From: Streptantibioticus rubrisoli
GTDB taxonomy: Bacteria; Actinomycetota; Actinomycetes; Streptomycetales; Streptomycetaceae
Reading direction: 5' to 3'
NCBI RefSeq assembly: GCF_024436055.1
Contig: NZ_JANFNH010000001.1
Location: forward strand, 496,001 to 560,000
DNA: 64,000 nt
In this document: one piece after another, positions 26,477 through 36,040 of the stretch
Numbering within the stretch: the stretch's first letter is position 1
Layout of the letters: each line of letters starts with the position of its first letter
Position numbers and translations under genes: made by a program
Notes under the pieces: model-generated
What the model saw: the letters and a program-made list of their open reading frames with translations, nothing else
What the model was told of the DNA's origin: nothing
The model's database searches: none

Positions 26477-26846
26477 CCCGAACTCCTCAAGCGTTGGTGG
26501 GGGAAGGACGAAGGACTGGGCGGCGGTTCGCGCCACGGCTCAGTCGCTTGTCCGTGTCCAGTCAAGCGCGCTGAAGGAGTGTCAGCAATACTCGGGGCTG
26601 CTGAAAATCGTCGGCGCCGCCGCCCGGTCACTGACGTTGGGTGACGCATCGGCCGGAAGCGCGCGCACCGAGTCCGACATCAGTTCGCGCGCAATCCCCG
26701 CGGCGGCACCTGACGCCATCGCGCCATGTCGACTTCCCGACAGCGCTGTTGTCTTCCCCAGCGGCGGTGGTGGCGCCCACTATCCCGCTGTCCCGTGTCG
26801 GCGACCGTCGACATCCACTGGTACCGCTCTGCATGTCAGGAGAGAC
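26477..26846. other. Divergent promoter region between two secreted-protein genes
   Basis: 370 bases with no credible gene. The frame of the rightward gene is open across it but is rich in Arg/Ser/Ala and lacks an initiation site. Both promoters must lie here; I could not identify specific elements. Confidence 0.45.
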
Positions 26847-29036
26847 ATGTCCAGACTGGCAAGAGGAAGACCCCAACTCCTCGTTGGTGCCCTGGCCGCG
26901 GCGATGGCGTTCGCCACCCCCGCCCTCCCCGCCCAGGCCCTGGTGGCGTCCCCCACCCCGCATGCCACCGCCCTGGCCCAGATCAGCAGTGACCCGTACT
27001 CCGACTCGCAGGCCCAGCACGCCACCGAGGTCGAGCCGGACACCTTCAGCTACGGCACCACCGTCGTCGCCGGGTTCCAGGTCGGACGGGTCTCCGGCGG
27101 CGGCGCGTCCAACATCGGCTGGGCTACCTCCACCGACAGCGGGCAGACCTGGACGCACGGCTTCATGCCCAACTCCACCACGAACACCGGCGGCCCGTAC
27201 TCCGCCGCCAGTGACGCCTCGGTGGCCTACGACGCCAAGGACAACGTGTGGATGGTCTCCTGGCTGGGCATCGGCTCCGGCAACAACGTCGACGTCGACC
27301 TGAGCCGTTCCACGGACGGTGGTCACACTTGGGGCAGCCCGGTCACCGTCTCCACCGGCACGTTCGACGACAAGAACTGGACCGTGTGCGACAACCACCC
27401 GTCCAGCCCGTACTACGGCCACTGCTACACCGAGTACGACGACGCCAACGCCGGTGACGCCGAGCACATGAGGACGTCGACCGACGGCGGCGCGACGTGG
27501 GGTGCGGAGCAGAGCCCGGCCGACAGTCCGAGCGGGCTCGGTGGGCAGCCGGTCGTGCAGCCCAACGGCACCGTCGTGGTGCCGTTCGCCTCGGGCAGCG
27601 AGGACAGCGAGCGGTCCTTCACCTCCGGTGACGGCGGGGCCAGTTGGGGCTCCAGCGTGCAGATCGCCACTGTCTCGCACCACCCGGTCGCCGGGCTGGA
27701 GGACGCCGCCGCCGACATGTCGCGGTTGGACACCCTGCGCGAAGGGCCGCTGCCGTCCGCCGAGATCGACGGCTCCGGCAAGGTCTACGTGGTCTGGTCC
27801 GACTGCCGCTTCCGCGCCAACTGCGCCAGCAACGACATCATTTTGTCGACCTCGACGGACGGCACCTCGTGGAGCTCACCAACCCGTGTGCCGATCGACG
27901 AAGCCACCAGCGCCGCCGACCACTTCGTGCCGGGCATCGGTGTGGACCCCAGCAGTTCGGGCAACTCAGCCCGCATCGGGTTGACTTACTACTACTACCC
28001 GAACGCCTCCTGCACGGACACCACCTGCCAGCTCTACGCGGGCTACGTGTCCTCCGCCAACGGCGGCACCACCTGGACGGCGCCCACCCAACTCGCCGGT
28101 CCCATGACGCTGGCCTGGCTGCCGAACACCACGCAGGGCCGGATGTTCGGCGACTACATCTCGACCTCCGTGCTGTCCGGCGGCAACGCCGTCACCGTGA
28201 TCCCGGTCGCCCACGCCCCCAGCGGCAGCACGTTCGACGTGGGGATGTACGCGCCGACCGGAGGACTGCCGATCGGCGGCGGCCAGCCCGGCGGCAACAC
28301 CGTCACCGTCACCAACCCCGGTGACCAGACCGGCACCGTCGGCACCGCGGCGAGCCTTCAGATCACCGCGACCGACTCCTCGCCGACCGCCAAGCTGAGC
28401 TACAGCGCGACCGGCCTGCCGCCCGGCCTGGCCATCGCCTCCGGCGCCGGCCTGGTCTCCGGCACGCCGACCACCGCCGGTACGTACCAGGTGACCGTTA
28501 CCGCCACCGACGACACCAAGGCCACCGGATCCACCAACTTCACCTGGACGGTCAGTCCGGCGGGCGGCGGTACGTGCACCAGTACCGGCCAGAAGTTCGG
28601 TAACCCGGGCTTCGAGTCCGGCAACACGGTGTGGTCCGCCAGTTCGGGCGTCATCGGGCAGTACGCCTCACAGGGCGAGCCCGCCCGCAGCGGCACGTGG
28701 GACGCCTGGTTGGACGGCTACGGCAGCACCCACACCGACACCCTGTCCCAGTCGGTGACCATACCGTCAGGCTGCAAGGCCGCCTTGAGCTTCTACCTGC
28801 ACGTCGACACCGCCGAGACATCGCGTACGACGGCGTACGACACGCTCACCGTCACGGCGAACGGCACCACCTTGGCGACCTACTCCAACCTTGACGCCGC
28901 CACCGGCTACAGCCAGAAGACCTTCGACGTGTCGTCCCTGGCGGGGAAGACCGTCACCGTCACCTTCACCGGAACCGAGGACCAGTCGCTGCAGACCTCT
29001 TTCGTCATCGACGACACCGCACTCACACTGAGCTGA
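26847..29036 (+). CDS. Secreted BNR-repeat (sialidase-like) protein with Ig-like and C-terminal domains
   Basis: A 729-residue exported protein. A signal peptide ([14 protein letters not shown], then [17 protein letters not shown]) is followed by a beta-propeller with several Asp-box/BNR repeats, for example [24 protein letters not shown] and SGDGGASW. A putative Ig-like domain of the He_PIG type (about 480-565, [19 protein letters not shown]) comes next. The C-terminal 160 residues form a beta-sandwich resembling carbohydrate-binding or peptidase pre-C-terminal domains. The RIP motif and catalytic residues of true sialidases are not evident, so the enzyme class is uncertain. The start follows CAGGAGAGAC. 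Confidence 0.82.
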   Translation: MSRLARGRPQLLVGALAAAMAFATPALPAQALVASPTPHATALAQISSDPYSDSQAQHATEVEPDTFSYGTTVVAGFQVGRVSGGGASNIGWATSTDSGQTWTHGFMPNSTTNTGGPYSAASDASVAYDAKDNVWMVSWLGIGSGNNVDVDLSRSTDGGHTWGSPVTVSTGTFDDKNWTVCDNHPSSPYYGHCYTEYDDANAGDAEHMRTSTDGGATWGAEQSPADSPSGLGGQPVVQPNGTVVVPFASGSEDSERSFTSGDGGASWGSSVQIATVSHHPVAGLEDAAADMSRLDTLREGPLPSAEIDGSGKVYVVWSDCRFRANCASNDIILSTSTDGTSWSSPTRVPIDEATSAADHFVPGIGVDPSSSGNSARIGLTYYYYPNASCTDTTCQLYAGYVSSANGGTTWTAPTQLAGPMTLAWLPNTTQGRMFGDYISTSVLSGGNAVTVIPVAHAPSGSTFDVGMYAPTGGLPIGGGQPGGNTVTVTNPGDQTGTVGTAASLQITATDSSPTAKLSYSATGLPPGLAIASGAGLVSGTPTTAGTYQVTVTATDDTKATGSTNFTWTVSPAGGGTCTSTGQKFGNPGFESGNTVWSASSGVIGQYASQGEPARSGTWDAWLDGYGSTHTDTLSQSVTIPSGCKAALSFYLHVDTAETSRTTAYDTLTVTANGTTLATYSNLDAATGYSQKTFDVSSLAGKTVTVTFTGTEDQSLQTSFVIDDTALTLS

Positions 29037-29043
29037 CCCCCGC

Positions 29044-29077
29044 CCGGGGCTGGCCGGCCCGCGCCGGTCAGCCCCGG
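29044..29077. terminator. Bidirectional hairpin terminator
   Basis: CCGGGGCTGGCCGGC (29044-29058) pairs with GCCGGTCAGCCCCGG (29063-29077) with one G-U-type mismatch. It lies between the convergent BNR and universal stress genes and overlaps the stop of the latter. Confidence 0.75.
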
Positions 29078-29610
29078 TGTGCGTGGACCGCCGCCGTCCA
29101 GTCCGGGGCCTCCAGGGCTGGCATGCGCCGCAACGCCCTTGCGGTGAAGCTCAGTTCACGCAGCAGCTCGGGCGGGGGCACGGCGATGACGGGGCACTTG
29201 GCGTGGGCCAGGCAGTAGCGGCTGACCGACTTGTGGAAGACGCGGCGCATCCGGCCGCGGCGGCCGGTGCCGACGACGAGGAGGTCGTCGGGTTCGTCGG
29301 CGATCTGGACCAGGGCGGGTCCGGGAGCGAACCGCACCGGCATCGGGCGGATGTCCAGGTCGGACGGGTAGCCGCCGAAGGACTCCTCGAACGCGGTGTC
29401 CAGGCGCTTGCGGGCGGCCTCGTGCCACTGGCGCATCAGGGCCGGGACAGGGTGCTTGCGGTACGCGGTCTCGCCGCCCGGCGGGGTCCAGGCGAGCACC
29501 GGTACCAGCAGGGCGTCGGTGCGCCGCGCCTCCGCCACCGCCCGGCGCAGCGCCGCCAAGCTGGCCGTCGATCCGCTCACGCCGACGAAGACTCGCTTGC
29601 CCCCGGCCAT
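29068..29610 (-). CDS. Universal stress protein (UspA family)
   Basis: A 180-residue single-domain UspA protein. The ATP-binding pattern G-x2-G-x9-[ST] is present as GTGRRGRMRRVFHKSVS, preceded by DDLLVVGTG. The N-terminus KRVFVGVSGS is the first strand and loop of the fold. About 40 residues beyond the core (LLRELSFTARAL onward) form an extra tail. Its role is general stress survival; no partner is evident. An AT-rich inverted repeat lies 30-70 bases upstream. Confidence 0.9.
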   Translation of the reverse strand: MAGGKRVFVGVSGSTASLAALRRAVAEARRTDALLVPVLAWTPPGGETAYRKHPVPALMRQWHEAARKRLDTAFEESFGGYPSDLDIRPMPVRFAPGPALVQIADEPDDLLVVGTGRRGRMRRVFHKSVSRYCLAHAKCPVIAVPPPELLRELSFTARALRRMPALEAPDWTAAVHAHRG

Positions 29611-29637
29611 GACCGCCTACCCCTTTCCCTCAACGCT

Positions 29638-29680
29638 TAAGATTCATCAGAAGAATAGCAGTTGCGGCAGGAGAATCTTA
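29638..29680. promoter_or_regulatory. AT-rich inverted repeat upstream of the universal stress gene
   Basis: TAAGATTC (29638-29645) and GAATCTTA (29673-29680) form a perfect 8-base inverted repeat with a 27-base spacer, in a markedly AT-rich patch. It could be a paired operator half-site or part of the usp promoter region. Confidence 0.4.
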
Positions 29681-29790
29681 GGCTTCTCGGGGTGAGTTTC
29701 CATACATTCTATGGTCCGTTCACCTGTTGGGGTGACGGCCAACCGGTACGGGGCGATGTGGAGTGAACCCTCGGGCGCGCAGTCGGCATC

Positions 29791-29910
29791 ATGGTGGCCA
29801 TGGACGATCTGCGTGAGCTCTTCGGTGACGACGACAACGACCTGCGGCGCAGCGACGACGAGCGGGACGCGGGATGGGGAGAGGACGACGACGGCGACTG
29901 GGGCAGGTAG
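29791..29910 (+). CDS. Very small acidic protein
   Basis: A 39-codon frame (alternatively 36 from ATG 29800) reading MDDLRELFGDDDNDLRRSDD and then a Trp/Asp/Gly-rich end (WGEDDDGDWGR). About a third of the residues are Asp or Glu. It fills most of the space between the usp upstream region and the flavin reductase stop. Translation is unproven, but the composition is far from random for this GC content. Confidence 0.4.
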   Translation: MVAMDDLRELFGDDDNDLRRSDDERDAGWGEDDDGDWGR

Positions 29911-29934
29911 CGCGACGCCCGGGGCGGACCGGCC

Positions 29935-30594
29935 CTAGTCCTCCGCTCGTTGGGTGACGCCCGCGCCGGTACGGTCCCCCAGGAACTCGTACCACCGGCG
30001 CTGCAGGCAGACGTACCGCGCATCGGCCTCGACGAGGCTGAGGAACGCCTGGACGGTTTCGGTCAACCGCCGCTGCAGACCGGGGTCGGCCAGTCGTCCG
30101 TCCTCGGCGAAGCCGTCGTAGGACCTGGCGAGGCTGAACATGTCCGGATAGACGCGGGTGCCCAGGTGCTCCAGGGGAATCCGCAGCGACCACAGCCCGC
30201 GGTTGCCGCCGAACAGGGAGGGCGACGCGGAGACCAGTAGCGCGTGCTTGGTCTTGAACGGCTGCGGCCGCACCCGGGAAACCCAGTCGATCGCGTTCTT
30301 CAGCACCCCGGGCACCGAACCGTTGTACTCGGGGGAGGAGATCACGAAGGCGTCGCACCGCTCCAGCCGGTCGCGCAGCACCAGCGCGCCGCTCGGCAGG
30401 CCCTCGGCGTCCTCCATGTCGCCGTCGTACAGCGGCATGTCGAACTCCCGCATGGTGGCGAGGTCCACCGAGGCACCGGTGTCGGCGATCAGCCGGGCCA
30501 CAAGTGCGGCCAGGCGGGCGTTTGTTGACTCGGCCCGCAGCGCCGCGCCGAAGACGAGCACCCGCAGCGGACCGGGATGGGAGTCCGTGGACAT
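29935..30594 (-). CDS. NADPH-dependent FMN reductase
   Basis: A 219-residue flavodoxin-like reductase. It has the phosphate-binding opening VLVFGAALRAESTNARLA, the FMN-site SPEYNGSVPGVLKNAIDW and a conserved LVSASPSLFGG region. It reduces FMN, quinones, chromate or azo compounds with NADPH; the physiological substrate is not apparent. The start at 30594 follows GGAAGGAAG. It follows the SDR gene on the same strand by about 100 bases, so the two redox enzymes could be one transcript. Confidence 0.9.
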   Translation of the reverse strand: MSTDSHPGPLRVLVFGAALRAESTNARLAALVARLIADTGASVDLATMREFDMPLYDGDMEDAEGLPSGALVLRDRLERCDAFVISSPEYNGSVPGVLKNAIDWVSRVRPQPFKTKHALLVSASPSLFGGNRGLWSLRIPLEHLGTRVYPDMFSLARSYDGFAEDGRLADPGLQRRLTETVQAFLSLVEADARYVCLQRRWYEFLGDRTGAGVTQRAED

Positions 30595-30691
30595 GGGCAC
30601 TTCCTTCCCGCGCAGCGGGCTCACCGTCTGCGGACCAGTGTGCTGCGAGCACAGCGGATCCGCGACGCGGCGGGCGCCTTCCGGGCGGCGG

Positions 30692-31483
30692 TCAGTACTC
30701 CTGGGCCGTCGGCCGCACCATGATCTCGTTGACCGCGGCGTGCGGCGGCTGGGTGACGACGAAGGTGATGGCGCGGGCGATGTCCTCGGCGCGCAGCCAG
30801 CGGCTCTCCGGCATGCCGCGGGCGGCGGCCACGCCGGTGCCTTCGGTGGTCATCTCCGTACGGGTCACCCCGGGCTCGACCAGACCGACCCGCACACCGC
30901 GACCGGTGACCTCCTGCCGCAACGCCTCGCTGAACGCGCCCACCGCGTGCTTGGTCGCCGAGTAGACACCGTTGCCCACCCGTGCCACCCGGCCCGCCAC
31001 CGAGCTGACGCTCACCAGATCGGCCACCTCGCGCGGACCGTCCCGCGCCGCACACAGCAGATACGGTAGCGCCGCGCGCGAGGTGTGCAGCACGGCCTTG
31101 AAGTTGAGGTCGACCATCCGGTCCCAGTCCTCGGGGTCGCCCTCTTCGAGGGCGCCCATCGCCGCGTAACCGGCGTTGTTGACCAGTACGTCGAGTCGCC
31201 CGAGGAGCTCCACGGCGGCGTCGACGGCCTGATGGGTCTGTGCCGGATCCCGCAGGTCGGCGGTGAGCGGGACGGACGAGCCGCCCTGGTCCGTGATCGC
31301 GGAGGCCAGCTCCGCCAGCCGCTCGGCGCGCCGGGCGACCAGCGCGAGCGCGGCACCCTGCTGGGCCAGCGCCATGGCGGTGGCCGCTCCGATGCCGCTC
31401 GACGCACCGGTCACCAGCGCCACGCATCCGGCCAGCGGTCGCCCGCCGGGCTCTGATTGCCTGTGCTCGGTCATCGGTTCCAT
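30692..31483 (-). CDS. Short-chain dehydrogenase/reductase
   Basis: A 263-residue classical SDR. It shows the coenzyme loop TGASSGIGAATAMAL, the LVARRAERL arginine preferring NADP, VNNAGYAAMG, and the catalytic Ser (SVSSVAGR) and Tyr-x3-Lys (YSATKHAVG). Sequence style is that of the YdfG/serine dehydrogenase-like group with broad 3-hydroxy substrates. Start ATG 31483 or 31474; neither has a strong ribosome binding site. Confidence 0.9.
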   Translation of the reverse strand: MEPMTEHRQSEPGGRPLAGCVALVTGASSGIGAATAMALAQQGAALALVARRAERLAELASAITDQGGSSVPLTADLRDPAQTHQAVDAAVELLGRLDVLVNNAGYAAMGALEEGDPEDWDRMVDLNFKAVLHTSRAALPYLLCAARDGPREVADLVSVSSVAGRVARVGNGVYSATKHAVGAFSEALRQEVTGRGVRVGLVEPGVTRTEMTTEGTGVAAARGMPESRWLRAEDIARAITFVVTQPPHAAVNEIMVRPTAQEY

Positions 31484-31633
31484 CGTCGCGCATCCGTGCC
31501 GGTCCCGCTTCCGCGGGCGCGGGGTGGCGCACACCTCGCTCACAGTCCGTTCAGAGTGAATACACCGTTCCACGGCGCCCGATCCCTAGGATTAACCATC
31601 TCCAAACAGTCAAACGGTTAAAGGCGGTACGGA

Positions 31634-32191
31634 GTGCGCAAAGTCCTCCATCTGACCATCGCCTTCGCCGCGTTCCTCGCGGCGAGCGTCGGCCTGGCCA
31701 TCCCGGCGGTCGCCGGGGGCGACTACGGCGAGAAGATCTTCGAGGTCGGCGACCAGTTCTTCCAAGCCACCGATTCCAACGGGCACTTCACCGCACAGGT
31801 CACCTATGTGGTCGGCGGTCGTCCGTTCCGGGCGAACCCGGTGGCGTTCTCCTTGGTCATCAGCCCGTACCTGCGGTCGATCGCCACCGGAACGATGCAG
31901 TGCAGAGCCTGGCAGTCCAAGAACGGTGCCCTCACCGGCGCGAGCGACTACCACTCCATCCCGCCGGGGTACCTGTGGCACTGGACGTTCCCGGAGAACC
32001 CGATCGGGCCGCACATGCAGGCCAGCGGAAGCTGTGTCTTCCCGGTCAACGCGGGCGGCCGCACCGGGACCGCCAACGTGCGTTTCGTCTTCCGGTACGT
32101 CGTGGACGGCGGGGGCGGCGACGCCGCGACGCACCGGCAGGCGGTGCCCTCCGACAAGCCGGCCCTGGTCAGCAGTGCCTCGATCCGTTAG
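31634..32191 (+). CDS. Secreted hypothetical protein
   Basis: A 185-residue exported protein with a GTG start and the signal peptide RKVLHLTIAFAAFLAASVGL ending near AVA-G28. The mature part is beta-rich, with two Cys (MQCRAW, GSCVF) that could form one disulfide. I do not recognise the family. An AT-rich promoter region (TAGGATTAACC to AACGGTTAAAGG, 31588-31625) precedes it. It is divergent from the SDR gene. Confidence 0.7.
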   Translation: MRKVLHLTIAFAAFLAASVGLAIPAVAGGDYGEKIFEVGDQFFQATDSNGHFTAQVTYVVGGRPFRANPVAFSLVISPYLRSIATGTMQCRAWQSKNGALTGASDYHSIPPGYLWHWTFPENPIGPHMQASGSCVFPVNAGGRTGTANVRFVFRYVVDGGGGDAATHRQAVPSDKPALVSSASIR

Positions 32192-32203
32192 GGGCCGCGC
32201 AAG

Positions 32204-32644
32204 GTGATGTCAGCGCTACGGAAGCTGGCCTCCTGGGAACTGGTCGGTACGCCCACGGAGGGTGTGCCGACCGCCCTGGCGAGGGCCTGCGTACGGGTCG
32301 GACACGACCTGCGGCACGATGCCACGGTGCGCGCGCGCTTGCCCGAACTACGGTGGTGGGCCGGGCGGGAGACGGGCGCCCCGGCGGACTTCCTGGTCGT
32401 GGGACTCGCGACCGCGCAGGGGGCGCTGTTCGGCACCGGCGTCAACTGTGCGGTGGACGAAGCGGAGTTGACCGTCCGCGTCGCCGAGCTCACCCAGGAC
32501 CACCTCATCGGCTATGAGGCGCTGCCCTGGCCGCCCTGCCCGGACCACGACCACCCGATGGCTCCGTGCGCCGACGACGAGCGGGCGTGCTGGTGCTGCG
32601 GCGCCACAGGCCAGGCGCTGTTCACGATCGGACAACTCGCCTAA
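32204..32644 (+). CDS. Hypothetical protein with Cys-rich C-terminus
   Basis: A 146-residue cytosolic-looking protein; GTG 32204 or ATG 32207. The last third has a His/Cys cluster (CPDHDHPMAPCADDERACWC followed by C-G) that could bind zinc. It follows the secreted gene by 12 bases and is probably co-transcribed with it. No family recognised. Confidence 0.6.
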   Translation: MMSALRKLASWELVGTPTEGVPTALARACVRVGHDLRHDATVRARLPELRWWAGRETGAPADFLVVGLATAQGALFGTGVNCAVDEAELTVRVAELTQDHLIGYEALPWPPCPDHDHPMAPCADDERACWCCGATGQALFTIGQLA

Positions 32645-32856
32645 TTCCTTCGCAACGGCCGCACGGCGCCGTTCGCCCTGGTTCACCGGCCCTACGGGAG
32701 GCCGACGAGCGGGCAAGGTCGTCGGCCTCGACGCGGGCACCAGGGAGGAGTGGCGGCCGGTCATCGCGGCGGTCGGCGCGACGCGCCGTATAACGGGCGG
32801 CGGTTGCGGGCCGCGGCCCGGGCGCGGGGCACCGCGCGCCCGTCGGCGGCGCATGT

Positions 32857-34134
32857 TCAGCGCAGCGTTCCCGCCGCCGTGGTGATGATGGCGCGCAGTT
32901 GGGCGAGGATGGCCAGCCGGTTGTGCTCGAAGACCGGATCGGTGATCGCGCCGGTGTTGCCCGGCCCGAACTCCAGGACGGGGGTGTGGACATGGCCACC
33001 CGGCACATCGAGTCCCACCGCGTCCCGCAGCCGCGTCGCGCGGTAGGCGATCTCGTTGGACAGGTAGTCACCGCCGCCGCCCGCGCGCGCCGTCGAGCCC
33101 GGCGTCGGCCCGTCCGGCCTGGTCACCGGGGTGCTCTGCCCGGCGGGCAGCTCGGTGACCTCGGTGTGGTCGTACACCGGGAACGGCCCGGTGTGTGCCG
33201 CCACGATCCGCCGGTACGGCAGCGTGGTGACCGTCCACTGCGGCTGCGGGCGACGGCCCGGCACCCAGGAGGGCAGTGGGATCGTCCCCGTGCGGGAGAG
33301 GTTGTCGTTGTCGGGGTAGCCACCGCGCCACGCGCCGTTCCACCGCTCCACGTCGAAACGGCCCACCCGCCCCTGGCTGACGGTGACGAACATGTCCACC
33401 CGCCGCGGTCCGGGCCTGAAGTACGGCAGCAGGGACCGCTCGACCGTGCCGTCGGCGAAGTCGTCCCAGCGGACCGGGAAGACCACGGTCTCGATCCTGA
33501 CCGGTCCGGCGGCGGTCCGCAGCGTCACCCCGTCCAGCGCCAGCGCGTTGGCGCCCGAGGGGTTGCCGATGCGGATGTCGGTGTCCAGCGTGAACGGATC
33601 GAATCCGGTGACGACGAGCCGCTTGGTGCGACCGCCCGTCGGCAGGTCGATCGAGTCCTCACCGCGCGAGGCACGCTCCAACTGGCCGAGCAGCGCGCCG
33701 CGTTCGCGTTCGCCCAACGGGAAGCGCGGGCGCCACCGGCGAAGGTCCTCGGTCATGCCGAGCCGCGCCCAGTACAGGGGACGGTCATCGCTCCTGTTCA
33801 GGTCCCCGCCAACCGCCCCGCGCCCCTGCGCCCGGTCCACCGCCGCCCGCCATAGCCGCCTGCCGCTGTCGGTGACGACGCGCCGGGCCTGCGCCGTCGT
33901 TCCCGCCGCGCACAACTGCCGTAGGAAGTCGGGTGCCTTGGTGTCGAATCCGCTGCGGCGCAGTATCTCCTGGGGTACGGGCTGGGCCAGGCGCTGCTCC
34001 TCGACGGTGATCGGGGCGGACGCGTTGAGGCAGCCGGGGGCCGCGTGGGCGGCCGGAGCGCTGAGGACGGCGGCCGGGACGGTGAGGGCGGCGGTGGCGA
34101 GCAGGGCGCCCGCGCGGGTGGGTAACCGGGTCAT
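32857..34134 (-). CDS. Secreted pyroglutamyl-peptidase-like protein, catalytic Cys replaced by Ser
   Basis: A 425-residue exported protein. After a signal peptide (about 1-32) and a 140-residue N-terminal extension comes a domain resembling peptidase family C15: VVTGFDPF (about 174-181), NPSGANAL, the Glu region GRFDVERW (Glu263) and GGHVHTPVLE (His381/383). Where pyrrolidone carboxyl peptidases have Y-V-C-N, this protein has DYLSNE, with Ser359 at the nucleophile position. It may be a serine-dependent or inactive relative. Codon 4 is TTA (34125-34123), suggesting bldA-dependent expression. The start follows GGAGGAAG. Confidence 0.75.
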   Translation of the reverse strand: MTRLPTRAGALLATAALTVPAAVLSAPAAHAAPGCLNASAPITVEEQRLAQPVPQEILRRSGFDTKAPDFLRQLCAAGTTAQARRVVTDSGRRLWRAAVDRAQGRGAVGGDLNRSDDRPLYWARLGMTEDLRRWRPRFPLGERERGALLGQLERASRGEDSIDLPTGGRTKRLVVTGFDPFTLDTDIRIGNPSGANALALDGVTLRTAAGPVRIETVVFPVRWDDFADGTVERSLLPYFRPGPRRVDMFVTVSQGRVGRFDVERWNGAWRGGYPDNDNLSRTGTIPLPSWVPGRRPQPQWTVTTLPYRRIVAAHTGPFPVYDHTEVTELPAGQSTPVTRPDGPTPGSTARAGGGGDYLSNEIAYRATRLRDAVGLDVPGGHVHTPVLEFGPGNTGAITDPVFEHNRLAILAQLRAIITTAAGTLR

Positions 34135-34225
34135 ACGCGCTTCCTCCAAACTTGGCGGTTTCATGCCAAACCTTGGCAGGGCGCGGTACCCGGTGACCAG
34201 GCGGCGTCAGGGCAGGCTCAGTAAA

Positions 34226-35974
34226 ATGGGCACCATGGTGCGGCCCAACGAGGAGGTCGCGGCGCTGCTCCAGGAGTACGCCGACCTGCTCTCCGTCACC
34301 GGTGGCGACGCCTTCAAGGCACGCGCCTACGAGAAGGCGGCCCGCGCGGTGGGCGGGTACCACGCTGATGTCTCCCGGCTGGACGCCAAGCACCTGCGCG
34401 AGATCCCCAACGTCGGCGCGTCCATCGCGGAGAAGGTCGCCGAGTACTTCCGCACCGGCCACATCCCGGCACTGGACGAGCGCAGGTCCCGTATCCCGGC
34501 CAGCGTCCGCGAGCTGATCCGGATCCCCACACTCGGCCCGAAGAAGGCCATGGCACTCTACGAGGACCTGCACATCGCCTCCGTCGACGAGCTGGCCGAG
34601 GCCATCCGCTCGGAAAGGCTCCGCGGACTGAAGGGTTTCGGCCCGAAAACCGAGGAGAACCTGCTGCACGGCATCGGCCTGCTGCGACAGGCGGGCGACC
34701 GGATCCTGCTCAACACCGCCATGCAGACCGCGGAGGACGTGCTGGGCAGGCTCACCGAGCTCACCGGCTGCGTCCGCTGCGCCTACGCGGGCTCGCTGCG
34801 CCGGATGCGCGAGACCATCGGCGACGTGGACATCCTCGTCGCGGCGGACGACTCGGCGCCGTTCATGGACGCCTTCCTCAACCTGCCGTACACCGCCGAC
34901 GTCATCGCGCACGGCGGCACCAAGAGCTCGATCCGCACCTCCGAGGGCCTCCAGGTCGACCTGCGGGTCGTACCACCCGACTCCTGGGGCGCTGGCCTGC
35001 TGTACTTCACCGGCTCCAAGGCCCACAACATCCGGCTGCGCACGGTGGCGGTACGACAGCGCCTGAAACTCTCCGAGTACGGGCTGTTCGACGCCGACAG
35101 CGGCGAGCTGATCGTCTCGCGCACCGAGGAGGAGGTGTACGAGCGGCTCGGGCTGCCGTGGATCCCGCCGACACTGCGTGAGGACCGGGGTGAGATCGCC
35201 GCCGCGCTCGCCGGCACCCTGCCGGATCCGGTGGCGGAGAAGGAACTCCGCGGTGATCTGCACACCCACACCGACCTGACCGACGGCCTCGCCCCGCTGG
35301 AGGACATGGTGGCCGCCGCGGCCGAACGCGGCTACGCGTACTACGCGGTCACCGACCACGCCCCCGACCTGTACATGCAGCGCATGACCGACGACAAGGC
35401 GCTCGCCCAGCGCGAGCTGGTGCGCCGACTCGACGGAAAACACCGCAAGTTGCGGCTGCTGCACGGCACCGAGCTGAACATCGGGCGCGACGGTGAGGTG
35501 GACTGGCCCGAGGACTTCCTGGCGGACTTCGACCTGTGCGTCGCCTCGGTCCACTCGTACTTCCAACTCGGCCGCGCGGCCCAGACCCGGCGGCTGATCA
35601 GGGCCTGCGAGAACCCGTACGTCAACATCATCGGCCACCCCACGGCCCGCCAGATCGGCAGGCGCCCGCCCATCGACGTGGACCTGGACGCGGTGTTCGA
35701 GGCCTGCGGCCGGACCGGTACCGCGGTGGAGGTCAACGGTCAGCCGGAACGGCTCGACCTGTGCGACGAGGACATCCTGCTGGCCAAGCGCTACGGGGTG
35801 AAGTTCGCGCTGGACAGCGACGCCCACACCCCGATCCACCTGCCGTACCTGCGCTATGCGACCGGCACCGCGCAGCGCGGCTGGCTGACCGCGGACGACG
35901 TGATCAACACCTGGCCGCTGCGCCGGTTGAGGAGCTTCCTGCGCAAGGGGCACGGGCGAGCGGCGGCGGCGTGA
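34226..35974 (+). CDS. polX: DNA polymerase X (PolX) with PHP phosphoesterase domain
   Basis: A 582-residue family X polymerase acting in DNA repair. The N-terminal helix-hairpin-helix 8-kDa-like region (IPNVGASIAEKVAEY, LKGFGPKTEENLL) precedes the Pol beta nucleotidyltransferase core with GSLRRMRETIGDVDI: Asp200 and Asp202, with Asp245 in VDLRVV. The C-terminal PHP domain (from about 344) shows DLHTHTD, TDHAPD, HGTELN, SVHSYF, IIGHP and DSDAH, the metal ligands of the 3'-5' exonuclease. Such proteins fill short gaps and process 3' ends. Starts at 34226 and 34235 are both possible. It is divergent from the peptidase-like gene. Confidence 0.95.
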   Translation: MGTMVRPNEEVAALLQEYADLLSVTGGDAFKARAYEKAARAVGGYHADVSRLDAKHLREIPNVGASIAEKVAEYFRTGHIPALDERRSRIPASVRELIRIPTLGPKKAMALYEDLHIASVDELAEAIRSERLRGLKGFGPKTEENLLHGIGLLRQAGDRILLNTAMQTAEDVLGRLTELTGCVRCAYAGSLRRMRETIGDVDILVAADDSAPFMDAFLNLPYTADVIAHGGTKSSIRTSEGLQVDLRVVPPDSWGAGLLYFTGSKAHNIRLRTVAVRQRLKLSEYGLFDADSGELIVSRTEEEVYERLGLPWIPPTLREDRGEIAAALAGTLPDPVAEKELRGDLHTHTDLTDGLAPLEDMVAAAAERGYAYYAVTDHAPDLYMQRMTDDKALAQRELVRRLDGKHRKLRLLHGTELNIGRDGEVDWPEDFLADFDLCVASVHSYFQLGRAAQTRRLIRACENPYVNIIGHPTARQIGRRPPIDVDLDAVFEACGRTGTAVEVNGQPERLDLCDEDILLAKRYGVKFALDSDAHTPIHLPYLRYATGTAQRGWLTADDVINTWPLRRLRSFLRKGHGRAAAA

Positions 35975-36040
35975 CACGGAGCCGTTGGCCGACCTCGTAC
36001 GCTTCCCTGGTCTTGACCGGTGTGGGGAAGGAACGAAACT

